54,488 bases of DNA, taken from Candidatus Latescibacterota bacterium. Lineage in GTDB: Bacteria > Latescibacterota > UBA2968 > UBA8231. Within the stretch, counting starts at the first letter, position 1; each line of letters opens with the position of its first letter. Under the pieces are notes generated by a model. That model was not told where the DNA came from and did not search any database. It saw nothing but the letters and a program-made list of their open reading frames with translations. Below are positions 1-8,460 of the stretch, one piece after another. The stretch is from positions 1 to 54,488 of the forward strand of contig JAJDUT010000136.1 of the NCBI GenBank assembly GCA_022826515.1, given 5' to 3'. The translations under genes and the position numbers were made by a program.

Positions 1-2375
1 CTCTGGTAGCGGAATTCGCTTTTCCAGCGCGGCTCGATCCACAGGTTGCCCAAGTCGAAGCGGTAGCTGGCTTTATTGATAAGGCCAAAGAAGAAATCTT
101 GTTCGCGCAAACCCAAAGGAGCACGCTCATTCTGGCTGAGCCGCTGGTGATAGAAATCGTACTTTAGGTAGTTACTGACCTTAAATCCGCTGAGTTTGTA
201 GTCATTTCCTAGCCATAGGGAATTGATCCAGGTATCGCGCCCAATGAGAGGATCCTCGATTTTGGTGGATTCGCCGGTGCGAATATTGGCGTTGGGCAGC
301 CACTGCAGTAAATCGTCGGCAATATCGTCTTCCACTGACTTGAGCATATTGAAAAGACGCCAATGACCCCATGTGGCCGTATCGCGATCCAAGGTGAAGA
401 GAGCGTATCTAGACTGGTTCCTCTGGTCCGAGGAAATCAGATCCTCGCGCAGGGCTCCAAGAGTGATGCGAATCTCTGGGCTCAGATGGATGCCAAAATA
501 AGTGTTGTAGCCTCGGTGATCCTTCTTGTAGGGATAATCCGGCAATTCGTCATTTTCAAAGCGATCGATCCAGCCGTTGTTGTTCATATCGACCCCAAAG
601 AGAAACTCGGGACGATCCACGTTGTGGCGCAGAAAAGGCTCATCGTAGTCGGGAATGGAGTTAGTCAACGAGCGGTTGTCGTTTTGATTGAAGTCCGATA
701 TAAAGTCGCCGTTTTCATCCCAACCCGGATAGACTTGCTGGTCGCCCGATCTCCAGTCCTTGCGGACCGTATCGGGGAATTGGTCTTGATCGTCGTTGTC
801 TTCCACCAATTCTAATACATGAGCGCGTTCGTCCTCATAATCGATAAAGCCGGAACTGAGGGTGGTGAAGGTCCTCGTGTTGTAGCGCGGATCCATGCTG
901 TAGGCTTCGGCAAAGACGAACCAAGGGTAATCGGCGCGCGATAGATTGATCATCCAAGCCGGAGCCGCTCGATCTCCTTCGATACCCGACCAAGTGGAGT
1001 GGTCTTTCTCGGTGGCATCGATGGTGACGTTGGGGTACTTAGTATAGGAATAGCTCAGGTCGTATTCGCCGTAGAAATCGAAGCCCAAAACCTCATTCAA
1101 CTCCAAGGTGCCGCCCCAAATCTGGGTAGCCGTGGGCAGGCCATACTCGAAGCTGACTACCTGCAGGTTGGTATTGTCTTGGACATTGCCCTCGGCCTGG
1201 GCCTGCAAAATCAAAACCGAAACGTCCGATTGGTTCAATTGCCGATCCGAAGTCACCCACACCTGGTAATCGTTGCCCAAAACTAGGCGGAATTTCACCT
1301 TTTTGATATCTTCCTTGGAGGCACTGGCGCGGCTGATAAAGGCCGGGCTGTCAAAGTCGTAACGCAGGCGAATTTCCTCGGTGCCATCGGCTGAGAGGAA
1401 GCCTTCGCGGACAAAACCTCCTTCGATGACGGGCTCAAAGCGAATTTGTTTGCCCCGGTCCACCGTACCGTCCAGGTAGGTGATGATAATATCGGAACCG
1501 GCCGGGAAGAAGGCAGCACCTCCCACTCCGTCTTCAGGCGAGTCATCGCGCAGGACAATTTCAATGGCAGAAATGGTGTTGTTCTGATCCAAAGTCAGTT
1601 CGCCGGTGATGGGATTGCCAGCGAATCCATCGATGATGGTATTGGACTGGTGACTATTGACGCTGGTGAGACCAATGGTAGCAAAATCGCCGACTTGGGT
1701 GGTAAAGCGCCCGCCAATGAGGGACGTGGTGTTGGTCGCTAGCGTCTCAATATCGTTCGTAGTAGTGCCGCCGGGTTGGCTGATGCGAGAGTAGATTATA
1801 GTCCCCTGGTACTTGTCGGCAGCGTAGTCGAATTGGATTCCGTCCCAGCGAGGTTTGGAAAAGGTCATGGGGGTGAGGGTGGTGCGGAGGGCGGCGCCCA
1901 TGGTCAGGGCATAGTAGTTTTGGCCCTTGGCATCGGCCGAGATAAGGGCACCGCTGAACCATTGACTAAACCTGTTGGCTTTGAGGATGGAAGAGCCAAA
2001 CTGTTGCGGCTGGGTTTGGGAATTATTGAAGATAACCCAACCCCGGGTGATATAGTTGCCGTAGAGGTCGTAGAAAGAATCGCCTTCTTGGACGATATCG
2101 ACATACCGCTGAAAATGTTCCCGGGCATAGTTGGAGTACTCCCACTGGCGCCACTGGTACTCATTGAAGAGTTCTTGGGGTACATACCATTTCCTCTGGG
2201 CCGGGTCTAGGGCACCAAAGAGCACCCCTGGGCCCCTGGGTTGGAAGGATACTTCCCCTCCTCTTTGGACCGTACCGAGACGGCTTCCGTACTGTTGAGC
2301 TAGGGCGGGAAATGGGCTCAAACTCAGATAGATTACGCCCCAAACGAGGCAAAAAGCTGATCTTCGTGTAATCAC
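1..2375 (-). CDS. Large secreted or outer-membrane protein, partial (C-terminus beyond left edge)
   Basis: An open frame runs on the minus strand from a GTG at 2373-2375 to the left edge without a stop, about 791 residues. The start follows a strong Shine-Dalgarno (AAAGGAGG) and begins a signal peptide (MITRRSAFCLVWG...PALAQ). A TTG one codon upstream is an alternative start. The mature part is rich in aromatic residues, Asn and Asp, with alternating polar/hydrophobic stretches like beta-strands and Asp/Asn-rich acidic segments such as DMNNNGWIDRFENDELPDYP. No enzyme motif was recognised. I infer a large surface or outer-membrane beta-structured protein. It lies downstream of, and co-oriented with, the discoidin-domain secreted protein, 152 bp away, and may have its own promoter. 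Confidence 0.75.
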   Translation of the reverse strand, partial: MITRRSAFCLVWGVIYLSLSPFPALAQQYGSRLGTVQRGGEVSFQPRGPGVLFGALDPAQRKWYVPQELFNEYQWRQWEYSNYAREHFQRYVDIVQEGDSFYDLYGNYITRGWVIFNNSQTQPQQFGSSILKANRFSQWFSGALISADAKGQNYYALTMGAALRTTLTPMTFSKPRWDGIQFDYAADKYQGTIIYSRISQPGGTTTNDIETLATNTTSLIGGRFTTQVGDFATIGLTSVNSHQSNTIIDGFAGNPITGELTLDQNNTISAIEIVLRDDSPEDGVGGAAFFPAGSDIIITYLDGTVDRGKQIRFEPVIEGGFVREGFLSADGTEEIRLRYDFDSPAFISRASASKEDIKKVKFRLVLGNDYQVWVTSDRQLNQSDVSVLILQAQAEGNVQDNTNLQVVSFEYGLPTATQIWGGTLELNEVLGFDFYGEYDLSYSYTKYPNVTIDATEKDHSTWSGIEGDRAAPAWMINLSRADYPWFVFAEAYSMDPRYNTRTFTTLSSGFIDYEDERAHVLELVEDNDDQDQFPDTVRKDWRSGDQQVYPGWDENGDFISDFNQNDNRSLTNSIPDYDEPFLRHNVDRPEFLFGVDMNNNGWIDRFENDELPDYPYKKDHRGYNTYFGIHLSPEIRITLGALREDLISSDQRNQSRYALFTLDRDTATWGHWRLFNMLKSVEDDIADDLLQWLPNANIRTGESTKIEDPLIGRDTWINSLWLGNDYKLSGFKVSNYLKYDFYHQRLSQNERAPLGLREQDFFFGLINKASYRFDLGNLWIEPRWKSEFRYQ

Positions 2376-2451
2376 CAACTGCCTCCTTTGTGTTGTCTTA
2401 ACTTCAGTGGGATCGTACTCTGATCCTATACTTAAGTTATTTGCGCGTAGA

Positions 2452-2478
2452 GATATACTAAGTTGGACAGCTTGTCAA
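2452..2478 (-). promoter_or_regulatory. Putative promoter for the left-edge secreted protein
   Basis: On the minus strand a perfect TTGACA (2473-2478) is followed 15 nt later by TATATC (2452-2457); a TATCTC at 17 nt is the alternative -10. The -35 box lies inside a 13-nt perfect palindrome (AGCTTGTCAAGCT, 2469-2481), which could be an operator. This gives a leader of roughly 70 nt before the GTG start at 2375. The call is inferred from sequence only. Confidence 0.35.
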
Positions 2479-2527
2479 GCTCTTTCCAATACATCGGTAG
2501 CGGACTCTGAGCCTTGAGCCTTCTTCA

Positions 2528-5500
2528 CTAGTAGGCGACGGAAAGCAGACGGGTTTGGGTGGACCCGCCTGCTTGGTTGTCTACATCTAGATCTAGCTGG
2601 CAGAGGTAGATCCCGGGTGCCACTTTTTGGCCGTTGCGGTCTTCGCCGGACCAGCGAATTGAAACGTGGCCGCTGTCGAGCATCTGCGTCGTCTCCCATA
2701 CAGAGCGGCCATCCAGAGTGAAAATTTTCACCTTCACTTGACGGCTGGTAGTTATTTTGAAGATGGAGAAGCGAATCACAATCTCGTCGTTGATGCCATC
2801 CCCATTGGGGGTGAAGGGATTGGGGTCTAGGCTAAATTTATCGATGGGCTTGCTCTCCAACGGCACATTGATAGAAAGGGAATTGCTCCCTACCAAAGGA
2901 GTCGCATCGCCGGCAACGACGCTCTGCCATGGTGCATCACTGCCGCTGCTGGTATTGCGTACCGCTAGGCGCAGCGTAGTGCCATTGAGAAAGACCGGTG
3001 CCCTATAGCGCAGCCGCACCAACGGGCCGCGGCCAACTATATTGCCTTTTTCCCTGCTGGAGAGGCGGTTGTAGGCAGCAACATCGAGCGAATCGCCCAC
3101 CTCGTCGAAGGGAAACTGAGCCCCATCCCCGTTCAGCAGTCTAAGGTAGCGCACGTCGCCTCGCTCTTCCTCTGCGAGCGCTAGGTAGGCGGCCTGATCG
3201 ATGGAGTTGCCCTCTGTGTCGAAGTAGAGGACATCTCCCTTTTCCTCGTCATCGAGCAAACCGTAAGAATCCCCCGAGAGCAGCAAGTCGTCTCCTGTTA
3301 CTGGTACTTGATCCCCTTCTGTGGTGATCTTGTTATAGATTTTGGGCAAATCGGCGAGGCTATGGAGTGGAGTGGGTAGTTGCACCCAGATGGAATCGGA
3401 ACCCGTGAGGGGACCCAAGAACTGGAGCAACTCGCCGTTTCCAGTGACGAAACTTCCATCTTCAGTAGGAAGGAAAACTTGGTCTTCCCCCTCGGTCTGG
3501 GGATCGGTGTCTAGGCCCACCTCGAGGAGTTTCATGCTTTGGGAAGCGGGCTTAGTCAGCAGGATTTCATCGAACCCAGTACTGCGCGCTCTAGAAGGGC
3601 TTTCGATAAAATTGGGTTGGATAAATACTTCAAAGGTATCGACGATGCCCGGAGTGAGAACATCAATGGGCCACACTTCGGCATAAATGAGTTCGGCCAC
3701 CGGGGTAGCCAGCTCAACGCCGATGGATTGGATGGAGGCGGCGACATTGCGATCGGTCGTGAGCAATTTGACTTGGATCTGCATGAATTTCCGCAGCCCA
3801 GGAGAGGTTACCGGGTCCCCCGGGTTCTGGTAGGCCCGGCTCCAGGGGCTCCAACCTCTCGTCGGGATAAAGGTAGTATCCGCTGGGCCTTTAAAACTGC
3901 CGATGAGATTCTTCCAGGCGTCGGCGGTAATTTCCGTACCACCTTTGTCGAAATAGCGGGTTTCCTTGGCCAACATATCGCCCGTGCGGGTGCGCACCTC
4001 CAACGTGGTCCCTGGCGGAGTCTCACTTTCCCAAGTGATACCGCCAAAATTTCGCGTCCCCGGCAGTTCTATCAGATCCGAGACCAATTCTACTGCAGCC
4101 GGATAGCCATTTGAGAAGAGTTGGTATTCGGAAACATTCGGACCCGCGGTATAACCGCCCCGGCGGCGGGGGTCATCGGAGACGATGATTACTTCTAGAA
4201 ATCGTACTTTGGGAGGGGGCTGGTACACGTCCATCATGTGCTCGAACCGATCTGTCATGTTATGTTCTCGGGCCGGATCACTTATGCGTCGCCATTTGAT
4301 CCGACCGCTAGAATCGCGCGACCCGTCCGAGCCGCGCAGAATATAGCCATCGATCAAAAGTCGAGGCAGGGAGGAGGACATGCGGAAGGTGTCCAACCAG
4401 AAAGTAGCCCCCATATCCACGAACAGAACTCCTCGGTCCACCGTCGGAGACCAGACTAGGTGGATAAAATTGGAGCCTCCATCTCCGTCAAACGCCGGGG
4501 CCGGAGAAAAGGAATCGTTGGCCCCATGGAAGGCGGCCGAGCCGCCCCCTTCTACGAGCCCCGGGCCAAGATTGTCCCCAAATCCCCAGACTTGGATGTC
4601 GGCCAGCCGAGGCCGCTCGCGGATGTAGTGCTCTATTCTGCCTTGGCGTTCGGGCGACAGGTCGTCGTAGACAGATTTTTCAACCGGTTCTTCGAACCCC
4701 TGCTGGTTTTTAATAAAGTGGACAACATCCCCCCGATCCGCCCGGTCCAGAGCAGACCATTCCTCTTCTGAGATCAATTTGCCCCGGCCAAATTTGGAAT
4801 CGGTTACCACAATGCGGACTACCTGGACGGTTTCCCCAATCCAATTGGGGTCGGCCTGGAATTGGTCCAGGTGGAAAGAGAACACCCGCTGGTCCTCGTT
4901 GGAGCCTTTGGTGCCGCCTTCGCGGCGAAAGGGAATTTCGTTCACCTCTTGGTTAATAATTTTTTGGAAAGGGGCACTCAATATTCTGAACTGGCGGAAG
5001 GGATCGCCCAACGACTCATCGACAAAGTTTAAGACCAACTCGTCGACGGGCAGGCTCCGGCCGAGGTCCACCTCGACCCACCAGTCCTCTATGGGGTCGT
5101 TGAAATCGGGTTCCCAGAAGGTATTGGGGTCGCCATCCAGAATATTGGCCGCTGCCCTGGGATTGGATCCAACGCGGCTGATACCCATGCGAGATAGATG
5201 GGTGTAGAGGGGGTTTTTCTTGCGATCGAGTATGACGTTGCCGAAGATATCCAGCGTTTCGGTGCTGTCGATATTTAAGACGGCGGTCTGACCTTTCTTG
5301 CGCCTAAGTTCTGGTAAGCGACGCGTATAGGTCTCCAAGTCGTCTAGGACATTGAATCGGGAGCGGGAGAAGTGGGGGTGAACGCCGCCGGAGGGGAGTA
5401 TGTTTACGGCATGGGTGGGCATACTCCAACGCTCCCAGTGGGCTGGGGAGTTGACAACGATTTGGTTGCCGGCGATCCGATAGCCCCGCTTCTGAGCTTC

Positions 5501-5587
5501 AGTGGGCTGGGGTGGCACGAGGATCAGGCCGAGCAAAAAGGTGAGAATCAGGGCAGGGCAGTGAGAGGAGCAACTCGGGCGTCTCAT
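2528..5587 (-). CDS. Secreted discoidin-domain protein with FlgD-like/type IX sorting C-terminus
   Basis: 1019 residues with an N-terminal signal peptide (about residues 1-31, cleavage near TEAQ). Residues about 130-270 resemble an F5/8 type C (discoidin) carbohydrate-binding domain (ANILDGDPNTFWEP, WWVEVDLGRSLPVDELVLNF). A second, more divergent copy is at about 350-490 (FDGDGGSNF, GVLFVDMGATFWLDTFRM). The C-terminus (about 915-1019) has PNPFTPNGDGINDEIVIRFSI and ends in a PGIYLCQLDL strand, typical of FlgD-like/gliding-motility-type sorting domains used by type IX secretion. Between these lie five copies of a Y/W-x2-L-x4-[ER]-x-G-[DNR]-[VI] motif (near residues 277, 307, 775, 801, 839). The probable role is a cell-surface or secreted binding protein; the ligand is unknown. 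Confidence 0.8.
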   Translation of the reverse strand: MRRPSCSSHCPALILTFLLGLILVPPQPTEAQKRGYRIAGNQIVVNSPAHWERWSMPTHAVNILPSGGVHPHFSRSRFNVLDDLETYTRRLPELRRKKGQTAVLNIDSTETLDIFGNVILDRKKNPLYTHLSRMGISRVGSNPRAAANILDGDPNTFWEPDFNDPIEDWWVEVDLGRSLPVDELVLNFVDESLGDPFRQFRILSAPFQKIINQEVNEIPFRREGGTKGSNEDQRVFSFHLDQFQADPNWIGETVQVVRIVVTDSKFGRGKLISEEEWSALDRADRGDVVHFIKNQQGFEEPVEKSVYDDLSPERQGRIEHYIRERPRLADIQVWGFGDNLGPGLVEGGGSAAFHGANDSFSPAPAFDGDGGSNFIHLVWSPTVDRGVLFVDMGATFWLDTFRMSSSLPRLLIDGYILRGSDGSRDSSGRIKWRRISDPAREHNMTDRFEHMMDVYQPPPKVRFLEVIIVSDDPRRRGGYTAGPNVSEYQLFSNGYPAAVELVSDLIELPGTRNFGGITWESETPPGTTLEVRTRTGDMLAKETRYFDKGGTEITADAWKNLIGSFKGPADTTFIPTRGWSPWSRAYQNPGDPVTSPGLRKFMQIQVKLLTTDRNVAASIQSIGVELATPVAELIYAEVWPIDVLTPGIVDTFEVFIQPNFIESPSRARSTGFDEILLTKPASQSMKLLEVGLDTDPQTEGEDQVFLPTEDGSFVTGNGELLQFLGPLTGSDSIWVQLPTPLHSLADLPKIYNKITTEGDQVPVTGDDLLLSGDSYGLLDDEEKGDVLYFDTEGNSIDQAAYLALAEEERGDVRYLRLLNGDGAQFPFDEVGDSLDVAAYNRLSSREKGNIVGRGPLVRLRYRAPVFLNGTTLRLAVRNTSSGSDAPWQSVVAGDATPLVGSNSLSINVPLESKPIDKFSLDPNPFTPNGDGINDEIVIRFSIFKITTSRQVKVKIFTLDGRSVWETTQMLDSGHVSIRWSGEDRNGQKVAPGIYLCQLDLDVDNQAGGSTQTRLLSVAY

Positions 5588-5670
5588 AGGGGCCTCCTGT
5601 TCGCATGTGACCGCATCAACTGCGCAAGACCTGCAGCATGGATATGCTGTCAGAGCCGAGAATATACGAT

Positions 5671-5700
5671 ATTATATTTAAGAAACCTATACTATAACAA
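5671..5700 (-). promoter_or_regulatory. Putative sigma-70-like promoter for the discoidin-domain protein
   Basis: In the AT-rich 234-bp gap between the parvulin lipoprotein and the discoidin protein, the minus strand carries TTGTTA (5695-5700), an 18-nt spacer and a perfect TATAAT (5671-5676). Transcription would begin about 80 nt upstream of the ATG at 5585-5587. Sequence match only. Confidence 0.45.
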
Positions 5701-5821
5701 GTTTTTTAGAATCGTTTATGGCGGTTATCGAGACTAGGTGCTCACAGCGCGAGCCGCCCACTTAAAACGGTTACACGCCGACGCGAGTCGGTGCAGCACA
5801 ATCCACAGAATAGCGCTGGAT

Positions 5822-7468
5822 TTAGTTTTGGGTCAGTAATAGGGAATCGGGCACTGCTTCCTTGAGGCGGTCGGGGTAGATTTTGACTTGGTCAGCATAT
5901 TCCCCCCTCAGTTGCACCAGAAAGGCATTTAGGGCTTGGGTCTCCCGCTCTAGACGGAGCAGTGCCCGAGCCCGTCGCTGAACAGTCTCAAAAGGTTCGA
6001 TGCTGCTTTCTTCCCGTTCTAGGACGCGGAATACAGAGTAGCCTCCCTCTACTTGCAAAGGACCTTCAAGTTGGCCCTGTTGGGCTTGGAAAACAGCGGG
6101 TACAAGCACGGGATAGCGGGCTTTGCCCAGCATGTGGAAATGATATCGTCCATTGTACTTTTGTGCGTCGGCCCTCACGCTCTTATCGACAAATTGATCA
6201 AAGGATGCACCTGCTTCTATTTGGGCTTTGACCTGTAGGGCATCGGCCTGAGTGGGGAGCAGCACTTCCTCAATCCATATGGCCTCGCTGTGGCGGAAGG
6301 TCTCCAAATGGGTGTCGTAATAGTGGCGCACGTCTTCTTCGGAGAGGTCAATCAGGTCGGCTATGACGCTCTTTCTGACGATTTCAAGAAGTTTGGTATT
6401 CGCGGTGCGCTCGACGAACTTCTGCATCTCGGGCGTTTGGTAAAAACCGTCTTTGCGGGCTGCTTCCTGGATCAGATGGGCCTCCAAAAAATACCGGTTC
6501 AGGGTGACCACAGCTTGAGCGCTGTCGGCAAGGCCAAAACTGATATTCCTCTGACGCAAAAATTCCTGGACTTGCCCCAGGGTTATTTCGCCGTCCTTAT
6601 AGGTGTATAAAGCCGTCGAATTCCCTTCTAGGCGCGCGGGTTGCCTTGCCTGATAGGCGTTGACCAACTCGCGCAGGGCAGACAGGTTTAGGCGCACTTT
6701 GAAGGAATCGCGCAGTTGCTCCAAGTGTTCGGCCTCTACTTGGGCGAGGCGCTTTTGGTAGAGTAGGCTGGCGATCCTCGCTTGGTATTTCTCATAAGAG
6801 GCCGAGCGGTCTTCCCTAAAGCGCAGAACATGCCAGGCCGAACCGGCGGGCAGGGGCTCTGAGAGTTGATCTTGCGGCAGGGTCTTGAAAACCACCGGTG
6901 GGATGTGAAGCGACTCGAGTTGGTCTCGGCCGATAAAGCCCAACTCGCCACCTCGTTTGGCCGAGCGCTCGTCCAGAGAGCGAGCCTGGGCGACCTCCTC
7001 AAAGGGGCGACCTGCCCTCAGTTCCTGCAGAACGGTGTCGATGGCAGTCCGACTCCCCACTTTGATGGCGTTGAGCAGACGCTCTCGGCCGTAGCCTTCC
7101 TGTTCGAAATGACGACGTACCGCCTCATTTGATATTTTGACTTTAGAAGCTATTTCCTGTGATTTATATATGGATCTAACCCGAGCATTGACCGCGTCTT
7201 GGACTGAATTTTGAAACGTGGTAGTGGCGTCAAGTCCTCGGGAACGGGCCTCTAGCAGCAAAAGTCGGCGGTCTATCAGGGCTTGGAGATAGTACTGGCG
7301 GGCCTCATCGCCTGTCTTTTGGGTGCGTAGCCCGTCGGGCAGTTCTTCCACATAGAGGCTCAGCAGGCGTGCGCTGATCTGGTGCGGGCCAACTTCCGCC
7401 ACGAGCGATTCGTCGGGAGGGCTGCAGCTAGTCGAAAAAACCAAGCAGGCCAGTAGGAGGTGTTTCAT
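5822..7468 (-). CDS. Parvulin-type peptidyl-prolyl isomerase lipoprotein, SurA/PpiC family
   Basis: 548 residues. The N-terminus MKHLLLACLVFSTSC has a lipobox with the lipidated cysteine at residue 15, so the protein should be anchored in a membrane leaflet. An N-terminal helical chaperone-like region (SurA_N style, IDRRLLLLEARSRGLD) is followed by a first parvulin domain (about 130-230: FEEVAQARSLDERSAKRGGELGFIGRDQL). A second, weaker domain follows (about 385-490: ASFDQFVDKSVRADAQKYNG...LVPAVFQAQQGQLEGPLQVEGGYSVFRVLE). The family folds and escorts outer-membrane or secreted proteins in the periplasm, which fits the neighbouring secreted proteins. It is transcribed divergently from the redoxin gene, with 70 bp between starts. 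Isomerase activity is likely but inferred from family. Confidence 0.85.
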   Translation of the reverse strand: MKHLLLACLVFSTSCSPPDESLVAEVGPHQISARLLSLYVEELPDGLRTQKTGDEARQYYLQALIDRRLLLLEARSRGLDATTTFQNSVQDAVNARVRSIYKSQEIASKVKISNEAVRRHFEQEGYGRERLLNAIKVGSRTAIDTVLQELRAGRPFEEVAQARSLDERSAKRGGELGFIGRDQLESLHIPPVVFKTLPQDQLSEPLPAGSAWHVLRFREDRSASYEKYQARIASLLYQKRLAQVEAEHLEQLRDSFKVRLNLSALRELVNAYQARQPARLEGNSTALYTYKDGEITLGQVQEFLRQRNISFGLADSAQAVVTLNRYFLEAHLIQEAARKDGFYQTPEMQKFVERTANTKLLEIVRKSVIADLIDLSEEDVRHYYDTHLETFRHSEAIWIEEVLLPTQADALQVKAQIEAGASFDQFVDKSVRADAQKYNGRYHFHMLGKARYPVLVPAVFQAQQGQLEGPLQVEGGYSVFRVLEREESSIEPFETVQRRARALLRLERETQALNAFLVQLRGEYADQVKIYPDRLKEAVPDSLLLTQN

Positions 7469-7538
7469 GGAATCTTCTTCTGTCCACGGGAATCAACATA
7501 AATTACGGGTTAAATAAAAACAGATAAAATATACCAAA

Positions 7539-8435
7539 GTGGTCAAGGTGATGAACTGCTGTGTGAGGGCGAACAGCGGTATTTTTTGGGGACCACTGAT
7601 CGCTCTGCTGTTGAGCGTCCAAGGGACGATGGGGCAAGTGCCCGAGGTGGGCGATCTAGCGCCGGATTTCACTTTGCAGCAGCTAGAGGGCGACTACGTG
7701 TCTCTGAACGACTTCCGCGGCAAGGTAGTCCTCATCAACTTTTTTGGCTTTATCTGAAGTCACTGTCTCGCGGAGGCCGCGAAGATAGAGCGGATTTGGC
7801 AGGATTTTAAAGGGGAGGAATTCGCCTTGATTGGCGTGGATGTAGCGGATGGCATCAGCCGACAGGTGGACTTGAGTTTTCGCCAGAGAACAGGAACGAC
7901 TTACCCTCTTCTTCTCCAGGCCAGTACAGTAGGGGCTCTCTATGGTTTTACCCAGCACAACTATGCGGTGATCGACCACGAGGGGATTCTGCGCTATCGT
8001 TCGGTGGGCGTTGTTGCCCGGCGGTTCGACGAACAGGTTATCCGCCAGCACATCGAGCTGGCGCTAGGTAACTTAGGCTCAGCGCTTTTAGCTGGAGATA
8101 AAGGACTGGAGCAGCTAGAGGCAACCGCAGGGGAGGAAATGTCGGGGGGGCAACCGTGGAATTTTGAGTTGGAGAGGAATTACCCTAATCCCTTTAACAG
8201 CGGTACGGTTATCCCTTTTAGCCTGTCTGGTGAAACAGAAGTGCATTTGCAGATTTTCGATGTCTTGGGACGGCCTGTGGTCAATCTGGTGGTTGGGCGG
8301 TTACAGACCGGTCGTTATGAGGCGAATTGGGAAGGGCGGGACGCCGGAGGGCAGCTAGTACCCTCCGGCATTTACTTTTACCGTTTGCGCGGCGGGAATA
8401 GAGCAGAGAGCCGCAAGATGACGCTCGTGCGGTAA
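7539..8435 (+). CDS. Secreted thioredoxin-fold redoxin, probable selenoprotein (in-frame UGA at 7755-7757), with sorting domain
   Basis: One frame, 298 residues if UGA is read through. A signal peptide is followed by a TlpA/AhpC-TSA-type redoxin: GDLAPDFTLQQL, then GKVVLINFFGFI-U-SHC-LAEA. The UGA falls exactly on the first cysteine of CxxC; the second is TGT at 7764-7766. Beyond it the fold continues without interruption (IGVDVADG, TYPLLLQA, YAVIDHEGILRYR). It ends in a sorting domain (NYPNPFNSGTVIPFSL at about residue 214, PSGIYFYRL). A good SECIS-like hairpin follows the UGA. The start could be GTG 7539 or ATG 7551; neither has a convincing Shine-Dalgarno. Expected role: disulfide or peroxide chemistry outside the cytoplasm. 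Alternatives are a Cys-to-stop point mutation or a sequencing error (TGC/TGT to TGA); no frameshift is needed. Confidence 0.75.
7763..7788 (+). promoter_or_regulatory. Putative bacterial SECIS hairpin
   Basis: Five nucleotides after the UGA (7755-7757) the sequence folds into a 10-bp stem. The arms are CTGTCTCGCG (7763-7772) and CGCGAAGATAG (7778-7788), with one bulged A on the 3' side and one G-U pair. The 5-nt loop GAGGC begins with G. The loop starts 15 nt after the UGA, close to the geometry of bacterial SECIS elements read by SelB, which sit immediately downstream of the Sec codon within the coding sequence. The fold was found by hand, not by an energy calculation. Confidence 0.6.
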
Positions 8436-8460
8436 AAAGCAGGCTCAACAAACTCCAGAT

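Noticed and set aside
7539..7757. Short 72-residue stand-alone protein ending at 7757, plus a separate gene starting at 7827
   Set aside because: The two parts are in the same frame and make one complete redoxin; the break falls exactly on a catalytic position, and the proposed downstream start is an internal TTG.
7755..7757. UGA recoded as Gly or Trp genome-wide
   Set aside because: UGA terminates many genes here (for example at 12754-12756, in the queC/queE GTGA overlap and in the P-II/CBS ATGA overlap), so reassignment is not general.
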